DNA of 64,000 nt from JAGVSZ01 sp019137045. GTDB taxonomy: Bacteria > Pseudomonadota > Gammaproteobacteria > Burkholderiales > SG8-39. The translations under genes were made by a program, and so were the position numbers. The notes beneath the pieces are model-generated. The model saw only the letters and a program-made list of their open reading frames with translations. It had not been told where the DNA came from and made no database searches. This document shows positions 16,822-24,605 of this stretch, one piece after another (the stretch's first letter is position 1; every line of letters begins with the position of its first letter). The DNA is taken from NCBI GenBank assembly GCA_046347635.1, contig JAXMFT010000003.1:248001-312000 (forward strand), in the 5' to 3' direction.

Positions 16822-18069
16822 ATGGGAGAGAGGCTGACCGTCGACAACCCCCCGAGCGCCGAGGGCCCGTGGCGCGAGCGCGGCCCGGTGACCGGCCCGA
16901 AGGACGCGGCCTGCGGCTTCGAGGTGACGGAGAATTTCGAGCGCTTCAACCAGTCCAACGACATCTATACGCGCGGCCAGTGGGACGCGCGCATTCGCTC
17001 CGAGAAGGTGCTCAACTGGTTTCGCGGAATGTTCCGCACCGGACTGGGGGCGCGCAACGCCGAGGGCTATTCGGTGCGCGACTTCGCGCTGCGCAACGCG
17101 GGCTGGATGGGTGCCAACCTGACCATCCAGCGCAGCCTGCACCTGGGTCGCACCGACGGCTTCCTCGACTACATCCGGCCCTATTCCGAGCCCAATCCGG
17201 AGAAATATCCGGTCGAATCGCCCGCGGCGATGAGCGAGGAGGTCAAGCGCGTGGCGCGCCTCTTCGGCGCCGACGACGTGGGCATCACGCAATACGATCC
17301 GCGCTGGCATTACACCGCGAGCTTCTCGCCCAAGACCCTTGAGGAGAAGCCATATGCGATCCCCGACGGCCTGCCCAACGTCATCGTTGTCGTCACGGCC
17401 ATGCACTACGAAGCGGTGCAGTCCTATCCCTCGGCCACGGCCGGGGTGGCGGTCGGCCACGGCTACTCGCGCGACTGCGAGCTCGTGCAGGCGATCGCCA
17501 CCTATCTCCTGAACCTCGGCTACCGGGCGGTCGCCACCGTCAACGACACCTCACTCGCCATCCCCTACGCCATCCAGGCCGGGCTGGGCGAATACGGCCG
17601 CAACGGCCTGCTGATCACCAAGGATTTCGGCCCACGCGTGCGCATCGGCCGCATCCACACCGACGTGCCGCTCGCCCACGACCAGCCGATCCGCTTCGGC
17701 GTGCGCGAGTTCTGCGACACGACCTGCCGGCGCTGCGCCTCGGAGTGCCCTCCGAAGGCCATCTCCTTCGGCAAACCCACCGAGGAAGTACCGGGCCGTT
17801 CGCTGATCAAGGGCGTGCGCAAGTGGCAGGTCGACCCGGAGAAGTGTTTCAAGTTCTGGGTCAACCAATCGACCGAATGCGGCGTGTGCATGCGCGTGTG
17901 CCCCTACAACAAGGATACCTCGAGGTGGGCGTCGCGGACCTGGTACCGCCTGTGGCGCCGCATGGCTGCCTCGCCGTTGAAGCGCTTCGCCCTCTGGCTG
18001 GACGTGAAGCTCGGATACGGCAAGCGCGTCAAGCCGCGCGAGTACTGGCGCAAGTTCAGCTCGACCTGA
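16822..18069 (+). CDS. Reductive-dehalogenase-like protein without Tat signal (415 aa)
   Basis: The central block is that of the reductive dehalogenase family: LNLGYRAVATVND, then YAIQAGLGEYGRNGLLIT (about 249-266), FGPRVRIGRIHTDVPL and two Fe-S motifs, C298-x3-C302-x2-C305-x3-C309-Pro and C342 with C353-x2-C356-x3-C360-Pro. Family members bind cobalamin and two [4Fe-4S] clusters. The protein lacks a Tat signal, no RdhB membrane anchor is adjacent, and there is no C-terminal flavin/ferredoxin reductase fusion as in catabolic NpRdhA/BhbA enzymes, so it would be cytoplasmic and need a separate donor. The ATG lies 35 bases from the TetR start with no clear ribosome site. Dehalogenation is possible but unproven; a non-dehalogenating reductase is the alternative. 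Confidence 0.82.
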   Translation: MGERLTVDNPPSAEGPWRERGPVTGPKDAACGFEVTENFERFNQSNDIYTRGQWDARIRSEKVLNWFRGMFRTGLGARNAEGYSVRDFALRNAGWMGANLTIQRSLHLGRTDGFLDYIRPYSEPNPEKYPVESPAAMSEEVKRVARLFGADDVGITQYDPRWHYTASFSPKTLEEKPYAIPDGLPNVIVVVTAMHYEAVQSYPSATAGVAVGHGYSRDCELVQAIATYLLNLGYRAVATVNDTSLAIPYAIQAGLGEYGRNGLLITKDFGPRVRIGRIHTDVPLAHDQPIRFGVREFCDTTCRRCASECPPKAISFGKPTEEVPGRSLIKGVRKWQVDPEKCFKFWVNQSTECGVCMRVCPYNKDTSRWASRTWYRLWRRMAASPLKRFALWLDVKLGYGKRVKPREYWRKFSST

Positions 18070-18095
18070 TCGAATCCGACCGGATCGAAGCGAGG

Positions 18096-19631
18096 ATGCA
18101 GAACCTCGTCCGCGCATTCCGGAACACCGTTCGGCACAACGGGCCGCGCCCCGCGCTTCTCGACGCTTCGCGCACGTTCACCTGGAACGAGCTCGGCGAG
18201 CGCGTGGCACGAGCCGCCGGCGCCCTGCACCATCTCGGCATCCGGCAGGGCGCGCGCTTCGCGATCCTGTCGCGCAACGGCTTTCGCCACGAGGAGCTGA
18301 AATGGGCCGGCCTGTGGCTCGGCGCGGTGCCGGTGCCGATCAACTTCCGCCTCGCGCCGCCGGAGATCGCGCAGATCCTGGCCGACGCCGGCTGCGAGCG
18401 GGTTCTGGTCGAAGCGCCCTTCGCGCCGATGCTCGGCCAGTCCGCGCTCGCCGCGTGGCAGGCGGGCGCCGTCCCGATCGGCGAGGCCGCGGGCACAAGC
18501 GGCGCGCCTTACGAGGCGCTGCTCGCCGCCGCCGACCCGCTGCCGCCCCATGACGCCGGGGCGGCGGACGACGCGATCCTTCTCTACACCGGCGGAACCA
18601 CCGGGCGCAGCAAGGGCGTGCGCCTGTCGCACGCCAACATCCTCGCCTGCGCCCACGCCTTTGCGGTGGGCACCGGGGCACGCCGCGACCAGGTCTACTT
18701 GCACGCCGCGCCGATGTTTCACTCCGCGGACCTGCTCGGGCTCGCCTGGCTGCTGCAAGGCGCCCCGCAGTGCTATCTGCCGCAGTTCTCCCCCGCCGCG
18801 TTCCTGGACGCGCTCCGGCGCTACAGCGTGGGTGCCGTGGTGACGGTGCCCACGATGCTGATCGCGACGATCTCGGACCCTGCGTTCGCGCAGGCCGACG
18901 CCGCCAGCCTGCGCGTGCTGATCTACGGCGCCGCGCCCATGGCGGTGGAGTGGATCAGGCGCGTCGCGCAGGCCTTTCCCCAGGTCGATCTCTACAACTG
19001 CTACGGCCTGACCGAGACCGCACCTGACCTCACGATTTTCGACGCGCAGGAGTTCCGTGCCGCCATCGGCTCCGCCGCGCCACACCTGACTTCGGTCGGC
19101 AAGCCCAACCTCGTGAACGAGCTCAAGGTGGTCCGGCCCGACGGCAGCGAGTGCGCCACCGATGAGGCCGGCGAACTGCTCGCACGGGGTCCCAATGTCA
19201 TGCCCGGTTACCTGAACCGCCCGGAGGAGACGAGCGCGGCGCTGCGCGAGGGCTGGCTGCACACCGGGGACGTCGCGCGCATCGACGCCAACGGCTATGT
19301 GTACCTGCTCGACCGGCTGAAGGACATGGTGATCACCGGCGGCGAGAACGTCTATTCCTCGGAGGTGGAGGCGGTGCTGCACCGGCACCCGGACGTCGCC
19401 GAGGCCGCGATCATCGGCGTGCCGGACCCGAAGCTGGGCGAAGCGGTGATGGCCGTGATCGTGCCGCGCAGCGGCGCAAACCCCGATCCGGAGCAGATCT
19501 CGGCGCATTGCCGCGCCGCGCTGGGCGGGTTCAAGGTGCCGCGGCGCTTCAGCTTCGTCCAGGCGCTCCCCAAGAGCGCGCTGGGCAAGGTGCTCAAGGC
19601 GGAGTTGCGCAGCCAAGTACGCGCGGGGTAA
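18096..19631 (+). CDS. AMP-dependent acyl-CoA synthetase/ligase (511 aa)
   Basis: The third acyl-CoA ligase of the locus, paralogous to the one at 9660-11225. It has the P-loop LYTGGTTGRSKGVRLSH, the motif YGLTETAPD, the hinge LDRLKDMVITGGENVYSSE and the catalytic lysine in LPKSALGKVLKAEL. ATG 18096 is preferred because it aligns with the N-terminus of the paralogue; the frame is open further upstream but overlaps the reductase-like gene. It starts 26 bases after that gene, so the pair is probably one operon under the divergent TetR repressor. This pairing suggests the reductase acts on a carboxylic acid or its CoA ester. The specific acid is unknown. Confidence 0.92.
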   Translation: MQNLVRAFRNTVRHNGPRPALLDASRTFTWNELGERVARAAGALHHLGIRQGARFAILSRNGFRHEELKWAGLWLGAVPVPINFRLAPPEIAQILADAGCERVLVEAPFAPMLGQSALAAWQAGAVPIGEAAGTSGAPYEALLAAADPLPPHDAGAADDAILLYTGGTTGRSKGVRLSHANILACAHAFAVGTGARRDQVYLHAAPMFHSADLLGLAWLLQGAPQCYLPQFSPAAFLDALRRYSVGAVVTVPTMLIATISDPAFAQADAASLRVLIYGAAPMAVEWIRRVAQAFPQVDLYNCYGLTETAPDLTIFDAQEFRAAIGSAAPHLTSVGKPNLVNELKVVRPDGSECATDEAGELLARGPNVMPGYLNRPEETSAALREGWLHTGDVARIDANGYVYLLDRLKDMVITGGENVYSSEVEAVLHRHPDVAEAAIIGVPDPKLGEAVMAVIVPRSGANPDPEQISAHCRAALGGFKVPRRFSFVQALPKSALGKVLKAELRSQVRAG

Positions 19632-19708
19632 ACCACGAGGGCGGCGCATTCTGGCAGACCCGCGCCGGATCAAGTAATCTCGGCATTGATCCCCCCCGCG
19701 ATTTGCCC

Positions 19709-20623
19709 ATGCCGCACCCTCTCCCCAGCTCGATCGACGACACCGCCGCCCTCCTCGCCGGCGCCGACTACGTCGCCGAGCGCAGCCTCGCGACCGCGGT
19801 GTTCTTGAGCCTGCGGATGGGCAAGCCCCTCTTCCTCGAGGGCGAAGCCGGGGTCGGCAAGACCGAGATCGCCAAGGTCCTCGCTACCACGCTCGGCCGC
19901 AAGCTCGTGCGCCTGCAGTGCTACGAGGGCCTCGACGTGGCGAGCGCGGTGTACGAATGGAACTACCCGCGCCAGATGATCGAGATCCGCCTGGCCGAGG
20001 CCGAGGGCGTGAAGTCGCGCGCAGGGCTCGAGGGGGACATCTTCACCGAGAAGTTCCTCATCCGCCGCCCGATCCTGCAGGCGCTCGAGGGCGACATCGC
20101 CGGCCCGCCGGTGCTGCTGATCGACGAGCTCGACCGCACCGACGAGCCGTTCGAGGCTTATCTCCTCGAGGTGCTCGCGGACTTCCAGGTCACGATTCCC
20201 GAGATCGGCACGGTGCGGGCGGAGGAGCCGCCGATCGTCGTCATCACCTCGAACCGCACGCGCGAGATCCACGACGCGGTGAAGCGCCGCTGCCTCTACC
20301 ACTGGGTGGACTACCCGAACGCGCAGCGCGAGCTCGAGATCCTGCGCCGCAAGGCGCCCGGCGCCTCGGAGCGGCTGTCGCAGGAAGTGGTCGGCTTCGT
20401 GCAGCGCCTGCGCGCGATGGATCTCTTCAAGCTGCCCGGGGTGGCGGAGACGATCGACTGGTCGCAGGCGCTGGTGGCGCTCGACACGCTCGCGCTCGAC
20501 CCGGAGACGATCAACAACACGCTCGGCGCGCTGCTGAAGTACCAGGACGACATCGCGCGCGTCCAGGGCACGGAGGCCGCGCGCATCCTGTCCGAAGTGA
20601 AGGCGGAGCTCGCGACCGCCTGA
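19709..20623 (+). CDS. MoxR-family AAA+ ATPase (CoxD-like), 304 aa
   Basis: A AAA+ chaperone with Walker A GEAGVGKTE (45-53), Walker B VLLIDELDRTDEPF and the sensor segment VITSNRTREIHDAVKRRC. MoxR proteins of this subtype work with von Willebrand factor A partners to mature metalloenzymes; CoxD does this for carbon-monoxide dehydrogenase. The VWA and CoxG partners follow at 21799 and 23052, but a reverse-strand dehydrogenase gene is inserted between. The ATG at 19709 lies 77 bases after the ligase with no clear ribosome site. No coxMSL structural genes are in the window, so its client is uncertain. Confidence 0.9.
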   Translation: MPHPLPSSIDDTAALLAGADYVAERSLATAVFLSLRMGKPLFLEGEAGVGKTEIAKVLATTLGRKLVRLQCYEGLDVASAVYEWNYPRQMIEIRLAEAEGVKSRAGLEGDIFTEKFLIRRPILQALEGDIAGPPVLLIDELDRTDEPFEAYLLEVLADFQVTIPEIGTVRAEEPPIVVITSNRTREIHDAVKRRCLYHWVDYPNAQRELEILRRKAPGASERLSQEVVGFVQRLRAMDLFKLPGVAETIDWSQALVALDTLALDPETINNTLGALLKYQDDIARVQGTEAARILSEVKAELATA

Positions 20624-20640
20624 GCCGCGCCCGGCCGGGG

Positions 20641-21720
20641 CTAGAGCCCGGCGAGCTTCAGCACCTCCGCGCGCGCGAGCTTCAGCGCCTCGCCCGCCGC
20701 GAGGATCTCCTCCCAGGTCGTCGCATCCACCGCCAGTCCCTTGGCGGCCCGCTCCCTGCGCCGCGCGCGCTCCGGATCCCCCGCGATCAGCACGCCCTCG
20801 GCGCCGGCGGCGGGCGGCGAGGCCTTCTCCCACGCGATGAACGCTTCGGCCTGCGCGGCGAGGAACTGCGCGGTGCCGAGCGCCTCGGGGTCGATCAGGA
20901 TCGAGAGCATCCCGTTCATCACGCGCATCTTCCCCTGGTCGGGGAGGTGCTGCGTGCCGCCGCCGGCGAGCGCGCCGCCGAGCAGCTCGCACGCGAGCGC
21001 GAGCCCCGAACCCTTGTGCTCGCCGAAGGGCATGATCGCGCCGAAGGGCGGGATCACGCTGTAGCGCGGGTCGGTGGAGGGATCGCCCTTGTCGTCGATC
21101 ACGATGCCCGGCTCGAGGCGCTTGCCCTGGTTGTGGGCGACGCGGGTCTTGCCCTGCGCGATGCGGCTGGTGGCGAAGTCGAGCACGAAGTGCTCGCCGT
21201 TCGGGCGCGGGATGCCGATGCACACCGGATTGGTGCCGAAGCGCGCGTCGCGCCCGCCCCAGGGCGCGACGATCGGCCGCGAGATCACGTTGACGAAGTG
21301 GAGCGACACGAGCCCCGCCGCGAGGCACTGCTCGGCCCAGTGGCCGATGCGCCCCAGGTGGTGCGAGTTGCCGAGCGCGACCACGCACGAGCCGTGCTTG
21401 CGCGCCCGCTCGATCCCGAGCGCCATCGCCTCCAGCCCGATCACCTGCCCGTAGCCCGCGCGGCCGTCGAGGCGCAGCATCGTCCCGGCGTCGAGGACGA
21501 CCTGCGGGTGCTGGTTGACGGCGAGCCCGCCCTCCAGCAGGGCCTTCACGTAGCGCGGGATCATGCCGACGCCGTGCGAGTCGTGGCCGGCGAGGTTGGC
21601 CGCCACGAGGTTGCCGGCGACCAGCGCCGCTTCGCGCGCCTCCGAGCCGCCCTGCGCCACGATGGCCTCGACCGCGGCCTCGAGGCGCGGCGCTGCGATG
21701 ACGATCTCCGGTGCCGCCAC
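20641..21720 (-). CDS. Malate/L-lactate dehydrogenase-family oxidoreductase (359 aa)
   Basis: An NAD(P)-dependent dehydrogenase of the LdhA/YbiC/ComC superfamily, unrelated to classical lactate dehydrogenase. Signatures include NLAGHDSHGVGMIPRY near residue 45, the substrate loop GNSHHLGRIGHWAEQ, and APWGGRDARFGTNPVCIGIP, with GEHKGSGLALACELL near the nucleotide site. GTG 21720 is chosen because ACGGAG lies at the proper distance upstream and no ATG is near. Substrates in the family are 2-hydroxy acids such as malate, sulfolactate or ureidoglycolate; the choice cannot be made here. It is convergent with the MoxR gene (17 bases between stops) and divergent from the VWA gene, splitting the moxR-vwa-coxG set. 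Confidence 0.9.
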   Translation of the reverse strand: MAAPEIVIAAPRLEAAVEAIVAQGGSEAREAALVAGNLVAANLAGHDSHGVGMIPRYVKALLEGGLAVNQHPQVVLDAGTMLRLDGRAGYGQVIGLEAMALGIERARKHGSCVVALGNSHHLGRIGHWAEQCLAAGLVSLHFVNVISRPIVAPWGGRDARFGTNPVCIGIPRPNGEHFVLDFATSRIAQGKTRVAHNQGKRLEPGIVIDDKGDPSTDPRYSVIPPFGAIMPFGEHKGSGLALACELLGGALAGGGTQHLPDQGKMRVMNGMLSILIDPEALGTAQFLAAQAEAFIAWEKASPPAAGAEGVLIAGDPERARRRERAAKGLAVDATTWEEILAAGEALKLARAEVLKLAGL

Positions 21721-21798
21721 GGGGTGCTCCGTCGGAACGAGGCCGCTACTCTCGCACAGCGTCCGGCGCGCCGCCAAGCGATGCGATAATCCCGCGCC

Positions 21799-23019
21799 AT
21801 GGAAGGCCCGCAGGTCCGCGTCCCGCCCGCCGGCAGGGGCAAGCTCGCCGAGAACGTCATGCACTTCGCGCGCGTGCTGCGCGCGGCCGGCCTCCCGGTC
21901 GGCCCGGGAAAGGTGCTCGACGCGCTGGCGGCGCTCGAGATCGCCGGGGTCGAGCGCCGCGACGACTTCTACTGGACGCTCGCCGCGGTGTTCGTCGACC
22001 GGCGCGAGCAGTTCGAGCTCTTCGACCAGGCGTTCCACATCTTCTGGCGCGACCCGAAGCTGCTCGAGCGGGTGATGTCGCTCTTCCTGCCGCAGGTGCA
22101 GGGGCGGGTCCAGGAGGAGCAGCCGGAGATGTCGAACCGCCTCGCCGACGCGCTGCTGCCGCGCGACAAGCCCGGCGAGACGCCGGAAGCGCCGCAGGAG
22201 ATCGAGCTCGACGCGACCTTCACCGTCTCGGAGCGCGAGGTGCTGCAGCGCGCCGACTTCGAGTCGATGACGAACGAGGAGCTCGCGCAGGCGAAGAAGC
22301 TGATCGCGAACCTGCGCCTGCCGATCCCCGAGGTGCGCACGCGCCGGCTCGTGCCCGACGCGCGCGGGCGCCGGGTCGACCTGCGCGCCACCCTGCGCGC
22401 GACGCTGCGCTCGGGCGCCGACATCATCCCGCTGCGCCGCCGCTCGCCGGAGTCGCGCCACCCGCCGCTCGTCGTGCTGTGCGACATCTCCGGCTCGATG
22501 AGCCGCTACTCGCGCATGTTCCTGCACTTCCTGCACGCGATCACCAACGACCGCGACCGGGTGCACACGTTCGTCTTCGGCACGCGCCTCACCAACATCA
22601 CGCGCCACCTGCGCCACCGCGACGTGGACGTGGCGCTGGCGGGCGTCGCCGCCGCGGTCGCCGACTGGTCCGGCGGCACGCGCATCGGCGCGAGCATCAA
22701 GGAATTCAACCTGCGCTGGTCGCGCCGGGTGCTCGGGCAGAACGCCGTGCTGCTCCTCATCACCGACGGCCTCGACCGCGACCTCGGCAAGGACCTCGGC
22801 CCGGAGATGGAGCGGCTGCACAAGAGCTGCCGCAAGCTCATCTGGCTCAATCCCCTGCTGCGCTACGAGGGCTTCGAGCCGCGGCCGCTCGGCGTGCGGG
22901 TCATGCTGCCGCACGTGGACGCCTTCCTGCCGGCGCACAATATCGACAGCCTGATCGCGCTCGGGCGCGCGCTCTCGTCCCTGCCGGACGGCGCGGCCCC
23001 GGCGCGGCGGGCCGCCTGA
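21799..23019 (+). CDS. VWA-domain protein, CoxE-like (406 aa)
   Basis: The C-terminal half is a von Willebrand factor A domain with a complete metal-ion-dependent adhesion site: DISGSMS beginning at residue 229, the threonine-containing SGGTRIG and the ITDGLDRD loop. The N-terminal half is the helical region common to CoxE proteins (FARVLRAAGLPVGPGKVLDAL). CoxE acts with the MoxR-type ATPase CoxD and CoxG in finishing the active site of CO dehydrogenase and related molybdenum hydroxylases. The start is 78 bases from the divergent dehydrogenase gene, so a promoter should lie between them. No structural enzyme gene is adjacent. Confidence 0.9.
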   Translation: MEGPQVRVPPAGRGKLAENVMHFARVLRAAGLPVGPGKVLDALAALEIAGVERRDDFYWTLAAVFVDRREQFELFDQAFHIFWRDPKLLERVMSLFLPQVQGRVQEEQPEMSNRLADALLPRDKPGETPEAPQEIELDATFTVSEREVLQRADFESMTNEELAQAKKLIANLRLPIPEVRTRRLVPDARGRRVDLRATLRATLRSGADIIPLRRRSPESRHPPLVVLCDISGSMSRYSRMFLHFLHAITNDRDRVHTFVFGTRLTNITRHLRHRDVDVALAGVAAAVADWSGGTRIGASIKEFNLRWSRRVLGQNAVLLLITDGLDRDLGKDLGPEMERLHKSCRKLIWLNPLLRYEGFEPRPLGVRVMLPHVDAFLPAHNIDSLIALGRALSSLPDGAAPARRAA

Positions 23020-23051
23020 CCCCCGTCCACCCGGAACGAAGAGGAACGACG

Positions 23052-23615
23052 ATGGAGATGACCGGTGAGCAGCTGATCGCGCTGCCGCAGCAGCGCGTGT
23101 GGGAGGGCCTCAACGACCCCGCGGTGCTCAAGGCCTGCATCCCGGGCTGCGAGACGATCGAGAAGGTCTCCGACAGCGAGTACCGCGTCGCGCTGACGGC
23201 GGCGGTGGGCCCGGTGAAGGCGAAGTTCAACGGCAAGCTGCTGTTGGCCGACCTCGATCCGCCCAACTCCTACACCCTGACGTTCGAGGGCTCGGGCGGC
23301 GCCGCGGGGTTCGGCAAGGGCGGCGCGCAGGTCGCGCTCGCGCCCGAGGGCACGGGGACGAAGCTCTCCTACAAGGCGAACGCGCAGGTCGGCGGCAAGC
23401 TCGCGCAGGTGGGTTCGCGCCTGATCGACGGCGTGGCGAAGAAGATGGCCGACGAGTTCTTCCAGCGCTTCAACCTCCATCTCGCCGGCCCGGCGCCGGC
23501 GGCGCCGGCCCCAGCGGCGGCGGCGGCGGTCGAGCAGGGACCGTGGCTCACCCCGGTCTGGGCGTTCGCCGCGTCGTTCGTGGTCGCGCTCGCCCTCATC
23601 TGGATCCTGGGGTGA
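23052..23615 (+). CDS. CoxG-like SRPBCC protein with C-terminal membrane anchor (187 aa)
   Basis: Residues 1-150 are an SRPBCC (START-like) lipid-binding fold typical of CoxG: MTGEQLIALPQQRVWEGLND, KACIPGCETIEK, and VGGKLAQVGSRLIDGVAKKM near residue 120. An alanine/proline linker (about 153-167) leads to one hydrophobic helix ending at the C-terminus (WAFAASFVVALALIWIL). CoxG recruits or anchors molybdenum hydroxylases to the membrane; that role is known for CO dehydrogenase and inferred here. It has a good ribosome site (AGAGGAA) and lies 32 bases after the VWA gene, in the same operon. Confidence 0.9.
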   Translation: MEMTGEQLIALPQQRVWEGLNDPAVLKACIPGCETIEKVSDSEYRVALTAAVGPVKAKFNGKLLLADLDPPNSYTLTFEGSGGAAGFGKGGAQVALAPEGTGTKLSYKANAQVGGKLAQVGSRLIDGVAKKMADEFFQRFNLHLAGPAPAAPAPAAAAAVEQGPWLTPVWAFAASFVVALALIWILG

Positions 23616-23680
23616 CGCGCCCGGCGGCGATCGGCTGCACCAGGTCGCGCGCCCCGAGCAGCCTGGCGGCGGCTCGCGCC

Positions 23681-24571
23681 CTAGCCCGAGCGTCCGGGCG
23701 TCGCGGTGCGGGTGGGGGAGATCCGGCGCGCGAGCTCGACCAGCTCGCGCACCGCGGACAGGTACTTCTCGTACCCGACGTCGGTCGAGTTGCGGTGCGT
23801 GCCGTTCGCGATCAGCAACAGGCGCTTGGGGTCGCGCGCCGCCGCGTACAGCCGCTCGGTCATCGCGGGCGGGACGAACCGGTCGGCGGTGCCGTGCACG
23901 AATAGGATCGGCGCGCTCACCGCCGGCACCTTGGCGAGCGAGTCGAAGCGCTGCGTGATCAGCCCGTCCAGCGAGAGGCTGGTGTAGCCGAGCGCATCCA
24001 CCATGTCGCGGATCGAGGTGAAGCTCGACTCGACGATCACTCCGGCGACGTCGTCGTTGCGCGTCGCGAGCTCGATCGCCACCGCGCCGCCCAGCGAGTG
24101 CCCGTACAGGAAACGCCGCGCGGGGTCGCGCTCCCGCCCGCGCAGGTGCTCCCACGCGGCCTGCGCGTCGGCGTACGCCTGCGCCTCCGAGGGCAGCGCG
24201 CCGTCGCTGCGCCCGAAGCCGCGGTAGTCGATCGCCAGCACCGCGAAGCCCATGCGGTGGAGCTGTCCGATGCGGCGCAGATTGTTGGAGAGGCTCCAGC
24301 GCGCGCCGTGCAGGTAGAGCAGCGCGGGCGCGCCGGCGTCGGCGGCGGGAATCCACCACCCGTTCACGCGTTCGCGCTCGCCTCCGGCGCCCGGCACCGC
24401 GAGCCACACCTCGTCGAAGCGCAGCCCGAGGTCGGCGGGGGTCGCCTGCACCTCGCGCTGCGGGCGGAAGATCCACTCGCGCTGCTTCACGTCGAGGTAG
24501 GCGCACCCTCCGGCCGCGAGGGTGACGGCGGCCAGCACCGCCGCCACGCCGCGAGTGAACCCGGCCGTCAT
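23681..24571 (-). CDS. Alpha/beta hydrolase, exported or lipoprotein-like (296 aa)
   Basis: A serine hydrolase of the FrsA/YhfR-like type. The nucleophile elbow GHSLGG is near residue 145; the acid is the aspartate in HGTADRFVP and the histidine lies in GTHRNS, so the triad is intact. The N-terminus is a hydrophobic signal ending in AAGGCAY. This resembles a lipobox but lacks the usual leucine at -3, so a lipoprotein is possible rather than certain. No substrate can be assigned. It is convergent with coxG (65 bases apart) and follows the methyltransferase-like gene on the same strand with a 34-base gap. Confidence 0.82.
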   Translation of the reverse strand: MTAGFTRGVAAVLAAVTLAAGGCAYLDVKQREWIFRPQREVQATPADLGLRFDEVWLAVPGAGGERERVNGWWIPAADAGAPALLYLHGARWSLSNNLRRIGQLHRMGFAVLAIDYRGFGRSDGALPSEAQAYADAQAAWEHLRGRERDPARRFLYGHSLGGAVAIELATRNDDVAGVIVESSFTSIRDMVDALGYTSLSLDGLITQRFDSLAKVPAVSAPILFVHGTADRFVPPAMTERLYAAARDPKRLLLIANGTHRNSTDVGYEKYLSAVRELVELARRISPTRTATPGRSG

Positions 24572-24605
24572 TCCCGCGCGCGCTCCCGTGCCTCGTCGCG
24601 CGCCG

